A stretch of DNA of 5,258 nucleotides from an uncultured Opitutia bacterium (GTDB lineage Bacteria; Verrucomicrobiota; Verrucomicrobiia; Opitutales; UBA953). Positions within the stretch are counted from its first letter, which is position 1, and every line of letters begins with the position of its first letter. Both the position numbers and the translations under genes were made by a program. Positions 1-5,258 of this stretch are shown here, piece after piece. Where the stretch lies: assembly GCA_903879465.1 (NCBI GenBank), contig CAIRLQ010000289.1, forward strand, positions 1 through 5,258. Reading direction: 5' to 3'. Below the pieces are notes generated by a model, which saw only the letters and a list, made by a program, of their open reading frames with translations, did not search any database and was not told where the DNA came from.

Positions 1-1
1 C

Positions 2-181
2 CGCTGGGTACCCGAGCTCGCCAAGCTGCCCGCCGAGTGGATTCATAAGCCCTGGGAAGCCCCCATGCATGTCCTCGCCGAAGCCGGCATCAAACTCGGG
101 AAAAATTATCCCGTTCCGCTGATTGGACTCACGGAAGGAAGAGATCGAGCGTTAGCGGCACTCAAGGCCTTAAGGCCTTAA
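2..181 (+). CDS. phr: DNA photolyase/cryptochrome, C-terminal end (5' partial)
   Basis: The reading frame enters from the left edge and ends at TAA 179-181, giving 59 residues. They carry the hallmark C-terminus of the photolyase/cryptochrome FAD-binding domain: RWVPELAKLP at residues 1-10, then a WIHKPWEAP block (13-21), then LGKNYPVPLIG (32-42), and a helix rich in R, A and L before the stop. In the family this region belongs to the helical domain that holds FAD. CPD photolyases of this type use light to split cyclobutane pyrimidine dimers in the cytosol. The match to the WVPEL / HxPW / YPxPI pattern is strong, so the family is secure. The N-terminal antenna domain and the FAD contacts lie outside the window, so CPD photolyase cannot be separated from a bacterial cryptochrome. 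The gene converges on the LRR gene, with about 300 bases between them. Confidence 0.88.
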   Translation, partial: RWVPELAKLPAEWIHKPWEAPMHVLAEAGIKLGKNYPVPLIGLTEGRDRALAALKALRP

Positions 182-182
182 G
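164..182. repeat. Overlapping palindromes across the photolyase stop codon
   Basis: Positions 164-179 read AAGGCCTTAAGGCCTT, a perfect 16-bp palindrome made of two tandem copies of an 8-bp palindrome. Shifted right, 169-182 (CTTAAGGCCTTAAG) is a second perfect palindrome. Together they cover the last five sense codons and the TAA stop. With no loop and no T-tract this is a poor intrinsic terminator. It could be a protein-binding site or simple tandem duplication of an octamer. No function is assigned. Confidence 0.6.
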
Positions 183-186
183 AGGG

Positions 187-266
187 GGCAAGTGGGCAAG
201 GTGACACTTTGACAAGGGGAGATTCATTTCCGTCGTGCCCACATGCCAGCGTGCCAGCATGCCCCC
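187..266. repeat. Degenerate 8-nt phased repeat array
   Basis: Cut every 8 bases from 187, the sequence falls into related octamers: GGCAAGTG, GGCAAGGT, GACACTTT and GACAAGGG (187-218), two unrelated units (219-234), then GTGCCCAC, ATGCCAGC, GTGCCAGC and ATGCCCCC (235-266). Both blocks are internally similar and stay in the same 8-nt phase, although they resemble each other little. It begins 6 bases after the photolyase stop codon. I read it as a decayed tandem octamer array of unknown role. Open frames crossing it are low-complexity by-products. Confidence 0.5.
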
Positions 267-287
267 CTCGAAGGCGAAGCCTTCGCT

Positions 288-375
288 GGTAGGGATGGCT
301 CTCCGAGCCGTCCGTTCGCCGCAGAGATCCGAGCCTCATCCGGCTCAGCGGCGGGCTCGGAGAGCCCGCCCTACC
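288..375. repeat. Imperfect palindromic intergenic repeat (REP/MITE-like)
   Basis: The left arm (288-312) and right arm (351-375) are 25 bases each and are complementary at 21 positions. Both begin or end with GGTAGGG/CCCTACC and share a central GGCTCTCCGAGCC core, which is itself a small hairpin (GGCTC/GAGCC around TCC). The 38-base loop contains a further small stem (GAGCC 331-335 with GGCTC 342-346). Just outside, 269-285 form another hairpin (CGAAGG, 5-nt loop, CCTTCG). The form resembles high-copy palindromic intergenic repeats such as REP elements. It may also act as a bidirectional terminator or RNA-stabilising structure between the two convergent genes, though there is no T-tract. Copy number cannot be judged from this window. 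Confidence 0.68.
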
Positions 376-481
376 CAAGACACCGCAACATCCTGTCCGG
401 TTTCCGGCCTCCCTTTGAGCGGTTCATCGGAAAGGCGATGGGGTTCGGCCTGACCCTCTTGTTCGGCCGCCGTTATTCGAC
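376..481. other. Convergent intergenic remainder without a gene
   Basis: This completes the roughly 300-base gap between the photolyase and LRR stop codons. It holds a short CCGG-TTT-CCGG stem (397-407), a direct repeat GTTCGGCC (443-450 and 461-468), and CGGCCTGACCC (446-456), which matches 11 bases of the right arm of the inverted-repeat element at 1544-1554. No ORF here has a credible start or composition, and no stem followed by a T-run was found for either gene. Confidence 0.5.
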
Positions 482-1444
482 CTATTTAGAGCCTTCGAGC
501 GCGGCTTTCAGCGGCGCGGAGAGTTCTGGCGGGGATAGCTTTGCCAGGTTCGCCGCAATGAACTTGTGGCGTTTCACGATTTCCACAGGCGGAATAGTAA
601 GAATCTTTGCCTGCGGATGATCGGCCTGAAGTTTGGCGAGGTCGGCCAAGGAGGCGACGCTCATGGTCAAATCAATCTCCACCAGCTTGCCCTTGAATGA
701 AGCCAAATACGTGAAGCCGCCATTGTAAGTCACATAGCACTCTTTGAATCCAATATGGGTGAGATTCGGAATCTTCGCAATCGTGGCCAGCGCCTTTTCG
801 GTGACGCGATTACTCGCCATTTCACCAATGGAGAAGTGCGTCAGACCCGCGTGACCGGTAAAGAAGACAATGCCCGCCTCACTAGCCTGCGAATGGCCCA
901 CGGTAAAGCTACGGAGTGATTTGATCTTCGCACACTGCTCCATGCCTTTATCGGAGAAGCTGAGGCCGATCTTGATGTCGGCGATTTTGGAATCAATAAG
1001 CGCATCAAAGCCCCTGCCGTCGTACTCCGCAGCACGCGCGTCCTTACCGACAAAGCCGTTGTGGTCGATGCGGATACTGCGCAATTCTGACAGCCCCTTA
1101 AATGAGCGCAGCGTGCTATTACGCAGCCAAGGGCCATTGCCATGCAGCGCGACGACATGGCCGCCCGCGTCATAAATAAAGGAGAGCTGCGTGCCACTCT
1201 TGCCTTTCACGCTCATGCCGGCGGACTTGAGCTTCGTCGCGTCTAACCCAAGCGCTGTGAGTATTTCAAAAAGGCCCTTCTTCGCATAGCCGGGTAAATC
1301 CGCAGCCTCGACCTCGACGCCTTCCGCCACCGGAATCGCCAAGATGATGGCCGCTTCAGCGGGATCCAGCGGAAGATTCAATCCCGCCGCGTTGACATGA
1401 TGTATGCAAAGAATGGATAAACTGAGTGCGGCGAGCGATTTCAT
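482..1444 (-). CDS. Exported leucine-rich repeat protein
   Basis: This is a 320-residue protein. Residues 1-19 form a signal peptide (MKSLAALSLS..., cleavage expected after VNA at 17-19), so it is exported; no later membrane segment is seen. From about residue 118 the chain shows LRR-like units starting LxxIxI or LTHxxI: 121-156, 157-176, 177-200, 201-227, 228-253 and 254-280. The last three are 27, 26 and 27 residues long, with LTHFSIG, LTHIGFK and LVEIDLT at their beta-strands and short helices between. The repeats lack the strict NxL asparagine ladder, so they are degenerate. The N-terminal part (20-115) is not recognised. Such proteins are common and mostly uncharacterised in planctomycetes and verrucomicrobia, presumably acting in protein binding. 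The start at 1444 is supported by the signal peptide. No Shine-Dalgarno precedes it, and a 90-bp inverted-repeat element lies 20 bases upstream. Confidence 0.8.
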   Translation of the reverse strand: MKSLAALSLSILCIHHVNAAGLNLPLDPAEAAIILAIPVAEGVEVEAADLPGYAKKGLFEILTALGLDATKLKSAGMSVKGKSGTQLSFIYDAGGHVVALHGNGPWLRNSTLRSFKGLSELRSIRIDHNGFVGKDARAAEYDGRGFDALIDSKIADIKIGLSFSDKGMEQCAKIKSLRSFTVGHSQASEAGIVFFTGHAGLTHFSIGEMASNRVTEKALATIAKIPNLTHIGFKECYVTYNGGFTYLASFKGKLVEIDLTMSVASLADLAKLQADHPQAKILTIPPVEIVKRHKFIAANLAKLSPPELSAPLKAALEGSK

Positions 1445-1464
1445 GATGGGTGAGAATGGAGCAC

Positions 1465-1554
1465 GGGGTCAGGCTGTTATTCCTTCTTCCTGCTACTAAA
1501 ACCCATCGTGGCACGATTTCAGTAACAGGTCACGCCCAGTAACGGCCTGACCCC
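1465..1554. mobile_element. 90-bp nested inverted-repeat element (REP/MITE-like)
   Basis: The ends 1465-1479 (GGGGTCAGGCTGTTA) and 1540-1554 (TAACGGCCTGACCCC) are complementary at 14 of 15 positions. Nested inside are CCTGCTACT (1489-1497) with AGTAACAGG (1521-1529), 8 of 9 paired, and the core ATCGTG-G-CACGAT (1505-1517). CAGTAAC also occurs twice directly (1520-1526 and 1537-1543). The whole forms a three-step cruciform or long hairpin with unpaired stretches between the steps. The size, terminal inverted repeats and lack of coding potential suit a non-autonomous element. From memory, GGGGTCAGG-type ends resemble those near REP-associated Y1 (IS200-like) transposases, but no transposase is present here. 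It occupies the 5' leader or promoter zone of the LRR gene. Confidence 0.6.
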
Positions 1555-1579
1555 TTATTCGGCTCCCGGCGGATGCGCC

Positions 1580-1624
1580 CGTGTGTCAAGCCACTGGGCT
1601 GGCGACCCGGTTGCTTGACACACG
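1580..1624. promoter_or_regulatory. Inverted repeat embedding the -35 box (copy A)
   Basis: Positions 1580-1591 (CGTGTGTCAAGC) and 1613-1624 (GCTTGACACACG) are perfect 12-bp inverted repeats. After one mismatch the pairing continues inward as ACtGGG/CCCgGT, giving 17 of 19 pairs around a 7-base loop. The right arm contains the TTGACA -35 box of the promoter for the gene at 1726, so a dimeric regulator binding the arms would compete with RNA polymerase. The left arm carries TTGACA on the minus strand, but I see no matching -10 there. This could be an operator or one part of a dispersed repeat. Confidence 0.6.
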
Positions 1625-1642
1625 AAACCTCAAAACTACCTT
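1615..1642 (+). promoter_or_regulatory. Sigma70-type promoter, copy A
   Basis: There is a consensus TTGACA (1615-1620), a 16-base spacer and TACCTT (1637-1642), a moderate -10. Transcription would begin near 1649 and leave a leader of about 77 bases before the ATG at 1726. Support comes from near-identity with the promoter at 2670-2698: 1601-1642 and 2656-2698 match at 38 of 43 aligned columns by eye, including -35, spacer and -10. It also rules out the in-frame upstream ATG at 1573, which lies before the promoter. Confidence 0.62.
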
Positions 1643-1725
1643 TCCCCGAGCGACCTAACTTCAACGTTTCGGTGGCCCCACAAGCCGCCCCTCTTCCCCT
1701 TAATTCCCATAAACTAAGCCTCCCG

Positions 1726-2580
1726 ATGATCGCACGCATTGCCCTCCCCAGCCTTACTTTGGTCGTAGCGCTTCTCGCGGGCAGCATGCTGCCGGCCAAG
1801 GTATCAGCGGAGCCTCCGCGCAAACCGATGGTGGCCGACCTTTACGTGGACATGGGGGCGGGCAAGCCCGGCGATGCGATGACCCCCCAGCTTCTCGATG
1901 CCATGACACACGGAGTCGGCGGCACGTGGAGTATGCGGCGCGGACCCGAGAAGACGGACACGCCGCTCGCAGAGTTCACCGTCTCGGCCGCCAAGGGCCA
2001 CCTGCCCGTGCCGGTCAGCGTAAACGGAGTCATTCACAAAAATGCGGGAAACCAACGCGGCTGGGCGTGTGAGATGGCTTCGCCGGTGCGCTGTGTCACC
2101 TACACCTTCAAGACGCCGCACCCGGCGGTCAGCGTTGGCTTCTTTCTAGAATATCATGGCACCAAAGCATGGACGCCGCTCGATTTAGTCTGCATCAATT
2201 CGGGCGACGATTTCGTGGTCATGAACACCCGCGAACATCCACAAACGCCGGGCGTCCGCGTCCATACCGGCGACCGCAGCCCCGACAATAAGCCCAAGCC
2301 ATCGCGCGCCGGGCCGGTCATCCCCCTCGAAGACGGCAAGCTCTATTGGGTCAGTATGCGCTTCACCCAGCACGGCGATTCATCGCTCGCCTTATTCGAC
2401 CCAAAGACTTTCGAGCAGATCGGCCCGACCTCCACCCTTACTCTCACCTCCAACACCCCCGCCCGCATGATCCAAATCGGGCGCTGCGACAAGCACCCTG
2501 GCGTCATCCCGCCGACGACCCTCTATTGGAATGATTTCGTGGCGGATTGGACGACAGCGCGGTTTCCGCTTTTGCCTTAA
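1726..2580 (+). CDS. Exported protein with predicted concanavalin A-like fold
   Basis: This is a 284-residue protein. The ATG at 1726 is chosen over an in-frame ATG at 1573 because a clear signal peptide begins here (MIARIALPSL, hydrophobic core 9-22, cleavage after VSA at 26-28) and the promoter lies at 1615-1642. The mature part is beta-rich, with no predicted membrane segments and four cysteines (115, 123, 156, 254). The C-terminal stretch, KLYWVSMRF (205-213), LALFDPKTFEQIG (221-233), MIQIGRCD (248-255) and LYWNDFVADWTTARFPL (266-282), resembles LamG-like/concanavalin A-like jelly-roll proteins with the closing pattern 'hydrophobic-N/D-D-hydrophobic-x-x-D-W'. Binding to glycans or surfaces is possible, but no catalytic motif is visible, so no enzyme activity is claimed. 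No Shine-Dalgarno precedes the start; the leader is C-rich. The cytochrome gene follows after 179 bases with its own promoter. Confidence 0.78.
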   Translation: MIARIALPSLTLVVALLAGSMLPAKVSAEPPRKPMVADLYVDMGAGKPGDAMTPQLLDAMTHGVGGTWSMRRGPEKTDTPLAEFTVSAAKGHLPVPVSVNGVIHKNAGNQRGWACEMASPVRCVTYTFKTPHPAVSVGFFLEYHGTKAWTPLDLVCINSGDDFVVMNTREHPQTPGVRVHTGDRSPDNKPKPSRAGPVIPLEDGKLYWVSMRFTQHGDSSLALFDPKTFEQIGPTSTLTLTSNTPARMIQIGRCDKHPGVIPPTTLYWNDFVADWTTARFPLLP

Positions 2581-2621
2581 ACTGCGTGGAAACTGCTTTT
2601 TAGGGGGCGTGGGAGTTTTGA

Positions 2622-2672
2622 CAAGTGGGCGAACGCCAGGCCAAGGAACTTGGCCGGCGGCCCGGTTCCTTG
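2622..2672. promoter_or_regulatory. Compound inverted repeat at the -35 box (copy B)
   Basis: The core is GGCCAAG-GAA-CTTGGCC (2639-2655), extended after a bulged A (2638) by CGCC/GGCG (2634-2637 with 2656-2659). It extends further across an unpaired GAA (2631-2633) by GGGC/GCCC (2627-2630 with 2660-2663). The outermost CAAG (2622-2625) can pair with CTTG (2669-2672), which overlaps the -35 box at 2670. The outer parts correspond to copy A at 1580-1624; the inner hairpin of about 25 bases is absent there. It may be an operator, or a terminator for the upstream gene, but no T-run follows the stem. Confidence 0.58.
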
Positions 2673-2698
2673 ACACAAGAAACCTCCAACACTACCTT
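2670..2698 (+). promoter_or_regulatory. Sigma70-type promoter, copy B
   Basis: There is TTGACA (2670-2675), a 17-base spacer and TACCTT (2693-2698). Transcription would begin near 2705, about 55 bases before the ATG at 2760. Similarity to copy A continues past the -10: GCGACCT, then ACGTT, CGGT and GCCCCA occur in the same order in both leaders. This promoter means the cytochrome gene need not depend on read-through from the gene at 1726. Confidence 0.62.
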
Positions 2699-2759
2699 GG
2701 CCGAAGCGACCTCACCGTGACGTTACGGTTAGCCCCAGAAACTGCCCCCAACTAATAGT

Positions 2760-5258
2760 ATGTCCTCTTTTTACCGAAGCATTGACACCCTGCGATTGCT
2801 TACAACCAGTGCCGCCCTGGCCATCGCATGTGACACGGCGAAAGGTGCTCCCGACTTCAAGGAGGTCGCTCAGCCCTATATCGAGAAGCATTGCATCAGT
2901 TGCCACGGCGAGAAGAAGGCCAAGGCTGGATTTCGGATCGACCTGCTAAGCGCCGATTTCACATCTGCCAAATCGGCCGAGCAATGGAAGGAAGTTATCG
3001 ACCGAATCAATGCCGGCGAAATGCCTCCAGAAGACAAAAAGTGGCCCGATGCCCAACTCTCAACAGGCTTTGTGAACTGGGTGAACAGCCAGCTTCACGA
3101 AGTGGAACTCGCCGCCAAGAAAGCAGGCGGTCGCATCCCCATGCGGAGGTTAAATCGCGATGAGTATGCCAACACGGTGCGCGATTTACTGAAACTGGAC
3201 GGTAATATCGTGAGGCCACTGGTGGAAGACATGCCCGCCGATGGAAAGGCAGAGGGCTTTGACCGAATGGGTGTTGCCCTGTTTTTTGATCAGACTCAAA
3301 TCGAGCGCAGCCTTGCCGTGGCGGAGAAGATCGCCGCGCTAGCGATTGTCACAGAAACGCCGAAAACGAATCATTTCATAGATAAATTTGGCTTTATGCG
3401 CCTGCGGCCACCAGCCGACATGGTCGAAGTCTTTCCGGCCTTTGAGCATAAGATTCCTCGCGGCGCGAAGGAAAGCTTCGTGAAGCCGGACTACATCGAG
3501 TTCATCCAGGGCGCACCAACTTATCGAAAAGAATATGAGGGCTGGGGCGGGATTCAACATTTCGCCATCGGGAAGACGGTGACCCGCGATGGTTACTACC
3601 GAGTGCGCATTAAGGCCAAGGTGGATAACCGTGGGCGAACCGAGCCGAATAAGTTCAAACTTCAATACGGCATGGACTCACCGATTCAGGCGGAAACGGA
3701 GGTACTGCTCGACCCCTCTGGCACGACGGAGGCGATGTTATTCCTGCGCGGACCGGTGAATGGTGAAGTGAAGGGACCGCAGGTGTTTCGTGTGCTATGG
3801 AATCACACGGAGAAGGCGGTCATCCCCGAACCTGAATACCAAAAACTGGTTTCCAACTGGACAAGAATCCGCGGAATGATGGAGCAAGCCGCGGTGAAAA
3901 GGGTGCCTCAAGCTGAGATGGATGCGCTCAAGAAACAGCGCTCCGAAGCGGAGAAGGCACTCAACGATTGGAAGGGGCAGGCCCGCATCTACAATCCAGC
4001 GATGAACGCTGAAAAGCTGCCCCGACTCCAGATTGCGTCCATTGAGATCGAAGGCCCTGTGCAGAAAGCATGGCCGCCAGTCAGTCACAAGTCGCTCTTT
4101 TTTGCCGGCGATGAGCGTCATGATGCGGGGTATGCGCGGGAAATACTGACTCGCTTTCTTCCGAGGGCATATCGCCGTCCCGTCACTAAAGATGAGATCG
4201 AAGCGATTGTATTAGTGGTGAGTCAGGCTCAAACGAAAGGAAAGCTCACCTTTCCCGAAGCGATGCGGATCGGACTCCAGCGCGTGCTCTGCGCTCCCGG
4301 CTTCCTCTTCCTGGAAGAGCCCTCGGGGGCCACCCCTCAGCGTCGGCCCATCACCGACTACGAACTGGCCTCCCGTCTTTCCTATTTTCTCTGGAGCACG
4401 ATGCCGGACGACGAGCTGCTTGAACTCGCAGCCAAAGGAAAATTACATGAGCCCGCAACGATGGCGACCCAACTCAAGCGGATGCTTGCTGACCCAAAAT
4501 CAGATCAACTGGTCCGCAATTTTGGCGGCCAGTGGCTCTCCGTTCGCGATTTCGGTTCGGTGCAGCCCGCCGCCGAATATAAGGACTACGACAAGCCTCT
4601 GGAACGCGCCGCGAAGGAGGAGCCGTTCGCGTTTCTGGCGGAGATCATGACGAAGAACCTGCCCGTCACGAACATCATTGATAGCGACTTCCTCGTCGTG
4701 AACGACCGGCTCGCGAAGCATTACGGAATCAAAGACGTGCAGGGGGCGGAGTTTCGTCGGGTGGCAATTCAGCCAGAACACCATCGCGGCGGCGTGCTTG
4801 GCATGGCCGGATTGATGACCTATCTCGCCGACGGGACGCGGACACTGCCCATGAAGAGAGGCTCATGGGTGCTGCGCGAGCTGTTCAACGACCCCCCCAA
4901 CAATCCACCCCCAAACGCCGGTGAAATTCAGCCGAATACCGCAGGGAAAAGCCTGACCGTGCGACAGCGCATTGAATTGCATCGGCGCGACGACATCTGC
5001 GCCTCATGCCACGCCAAGCTCGATCCCTATGGACTTGCCCTGGAGAATTACGACGCCATCGGCCAATGGCGCGAACGCTTCAATGGCGAAGGATTTCGCG
5101 GCCCCAAGACGCCCCAACTGGACGTCAGCGGGTCCTTTCCTGATGGGAAGAAATTCGCAACACTGGAAGAATACAAAGCGGGACTCATGCGACAAAAGGA
5201 TAAGTTCGCGCGCTCCTTCTGCGTGAAAATGATGACCTATGCGCTCGGACGTCCAGTC
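2760..5258 (+). CDS. Planctomycete-type cytochrome c protein, DUF1592/DUF1588 family (3' partial)
   Basis: There are 833 codons with no stop before the window ends. Residues 1-30 look like a signal peptide (cleavage near AKG/A at 29-30). PSCyt1 heme domain: CISCH at 45-49 (heme-binding Cys45, Cys48, His49), with W76 and the likely axial Met88 in GEMPP. DUF1587: from about 128 (RRLNRDEYANTVRDLL, 129-144). Residues 258-360 look like a beta-sandwich inserted module (DGYYRVRIKAK), followed by a charged, probably coiled-coil stretch (373-405). DUF1595: FLPRAYRRPV at 466-475. DUF1592: DYELASRLSYFLW (533-545), GGQWL (589-593), DFLVVNDRL (643-651). DUF1588: HRGGVLGM from 675, and a second CxxCH (CASCH, 747-751). 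DUF1585: from about 786, cut at YALGRPV. The family probably works in the periplasm in electron transfer, often with a DUF1552 partner encoded downstream; substrate unknown. A few dozen residues are missing. Confidence 0.93.
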   Translation, partial: MSSFYRSIDTLRLLTTSAALAIACDTAKGAPDFKEVAQPYIEKHCISCHGEKKAKAGFRIDLLSADFTSAKSAEQWKEVIDRINAGEMPPEDKKWPDAQLSTGFVNWVNSQLHEVELAAKKAGGRIPMRRLNRDEYANTVRDLLKLDGNIVRPLVEDMPADGKAEGFDRMGVALFFDQTQIERSLAVAEKIAALAIVTETPKTNHFIDKFGFMRLRPPADMVEVFPAFEHKIPRGAKESFVKPDYIEFIQGAPTYRKEYEGWGGIQHFAIGKTVTRDGYYRVRIKAKVDNRGRTEPNKFKLQYGMDSPIQAETEVLLDPSGTTEAMLFLRGPVNGEVKGPQVFRVLWNHTEKAVIPEPEYQKLVSNWTRIRGMMEQAAVKRVPQAEMDALKKQRSEAEKALNDWKGQARIYNPAMNAEKLPRLQIASIEIEGPVQKAWPPVSHKSLFFAGDERHDAGYAREILTRFLPRAYRRPVTKDEIEAIVLVVSQAQTKGKLTFPEAMRIGLQRVLCAPGFLFLEEPSGATPQRRPITDYELASRLSYFLWSTMPDDELLELAAKGKLHEPATMATQLKRMLADPKSDQLVRNFGGQWLSVRDFGSVQPAAEYKDYDKPLERAAKEEPFAFLAEIMTKNLPVTNIIDSDFLVVNDRLAKHYGIKDVQGAEFRRVAIQPEHHRGGVLGMAGLMTYLADGTRTLPMKRGSWVLRELFNDPPNNPPPNAGEIQPNTAGKSLTVRQRIELHRRDDICASCHAKLDPYGLALENYDAIGQWRERFNGEGFRGPKTPQLDVSGSFPDGKKFATLEEYKAGLMRQKDKFARSFCVKMMTYALGRPV

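Noticed and set aside
209..214. TTGACA at 209-214 as a third promoter
   Set aside because: No acceptable -10 lies 15-19 bases downstream, and no gene on the plus strand follows; it is part of the octamer array.
235..620. Two overlapping plus-strand open frames (235-453 and 243-620)
   Set aside because: They run through the octamer array and the palindromic repeat, are rich in Arg/Pro/Ser from high-GC frame effects, and one overlaps the end of the LRR gene antisense.
1561..1591. Divergent minus-strand promoter from the left arm TTGACA (complement of 1584-1589) for the LRR gene
   Set aside because: The minus strand 15-19 bases beyond is GC-rich with no TA-T hexamer, so the LRR promoter could not be located.
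1573..1725. N-terminal extension of 51 residues for the gene at 1726
   Set aside because: It starts upstream of the -35/-10 pair at 1615-1642, has no protein-like composition, and would bury an evident signal peptide in the middle of the protein.
2780..2840. Lipoprotein signal (LAIAC, Cys24) for the cytochrome protein
   Set aside because: The residue at -3 is Ala and -2 is Ile, a weak lipobox; AKG/A a few residues later is a better ordinary cleavage site. A lipoprotein cannot be fully excluded.
3339..4121. Minus-strand open frames inside the cytochrome gene
   Set aside because: The plus strand here encodes a well-conserved multi-domain protein; the antisense frames show no domain, signal peptide or promoter.
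1..5258. CRISPR arrays, tRNA or rRNA genes, and phage or defence genes
   Set aside because: No regularly spaced direct repeats with spacers, no cloverleaf or rRNA motifs, and no recognisable phage or defence proteins were seen on either strand.

Overview
The window looks like ordinary bacterial chromosome from the Planctomycetota/Verrucomicrobiota side of the tree, with Verrucomicrobiota my preferred reading. The grounds are a large planctomycete-type cytochrome c protein (PSCyt1/DUF1587/DUF1595/DUF1592/DUF1588/DUF1585), two small secreted proteins typical of these phyla, strong TTGACA-type promoters, C-rich leaders without Shine-Dalgarno sequences, and repeat-rich intergenic DNA. The lineage is inferred from gene families and was not tested by a search.

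Layout from left to right. (1) Positions 2-181 (+) are the last 59 codons of a DNA photolyase/cryptochrome, with a 16-bp palindrome lying over its end. (2) Positions 182-481 are a convergent intergenic region without a credible gene. It holds a degenerate array of 8-nt units kept in one phase (about 187-266), a small hairpin (269-285), and an 88-bp imperfect palindromic repeat (288-375). (3) Positions 482-1444 (-) encode an exported protein with degenerate leucine-rich repeats. (4) Positions 1445-1725 form a divergent intergenic region holding a 90-bp nested inverted-repeat element (1465-1554), then an inverted repeat fused to a sigma70-type promoter (1580-1642). (5) Positions 1726-2580 (+) encode an exported protein with a predicted concanavalin A-like beta-sandwich. 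(6) Positions 2581-2759 contain a second inverted repeat plus promoter, clearly homologous to the first. (7) Positions 2760-5258 (+) encode the multi-domain c-type cytochrome protein, open at the right edge and lacking roughly its last few dozen residues.

How the genes may work together: the beta-sandwich protein and the cytochrome protein are co-oriented, both exported, and each is preceded by a copy of the same promoter module. This suggests either parallel regulation or that the module is a dispersed promoter-bearing repeat. The photolyase and the LRR protein show no functional link to them. The protein-coding part is conventional. The most unusual material is non-coding: the twin promoter modules with inverted repeats built around the -35 box, and three structurally different intergenic repeat types within about 1.4 kb. 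I found no evidence for a complete new defence, mobile or biosynthetic system.
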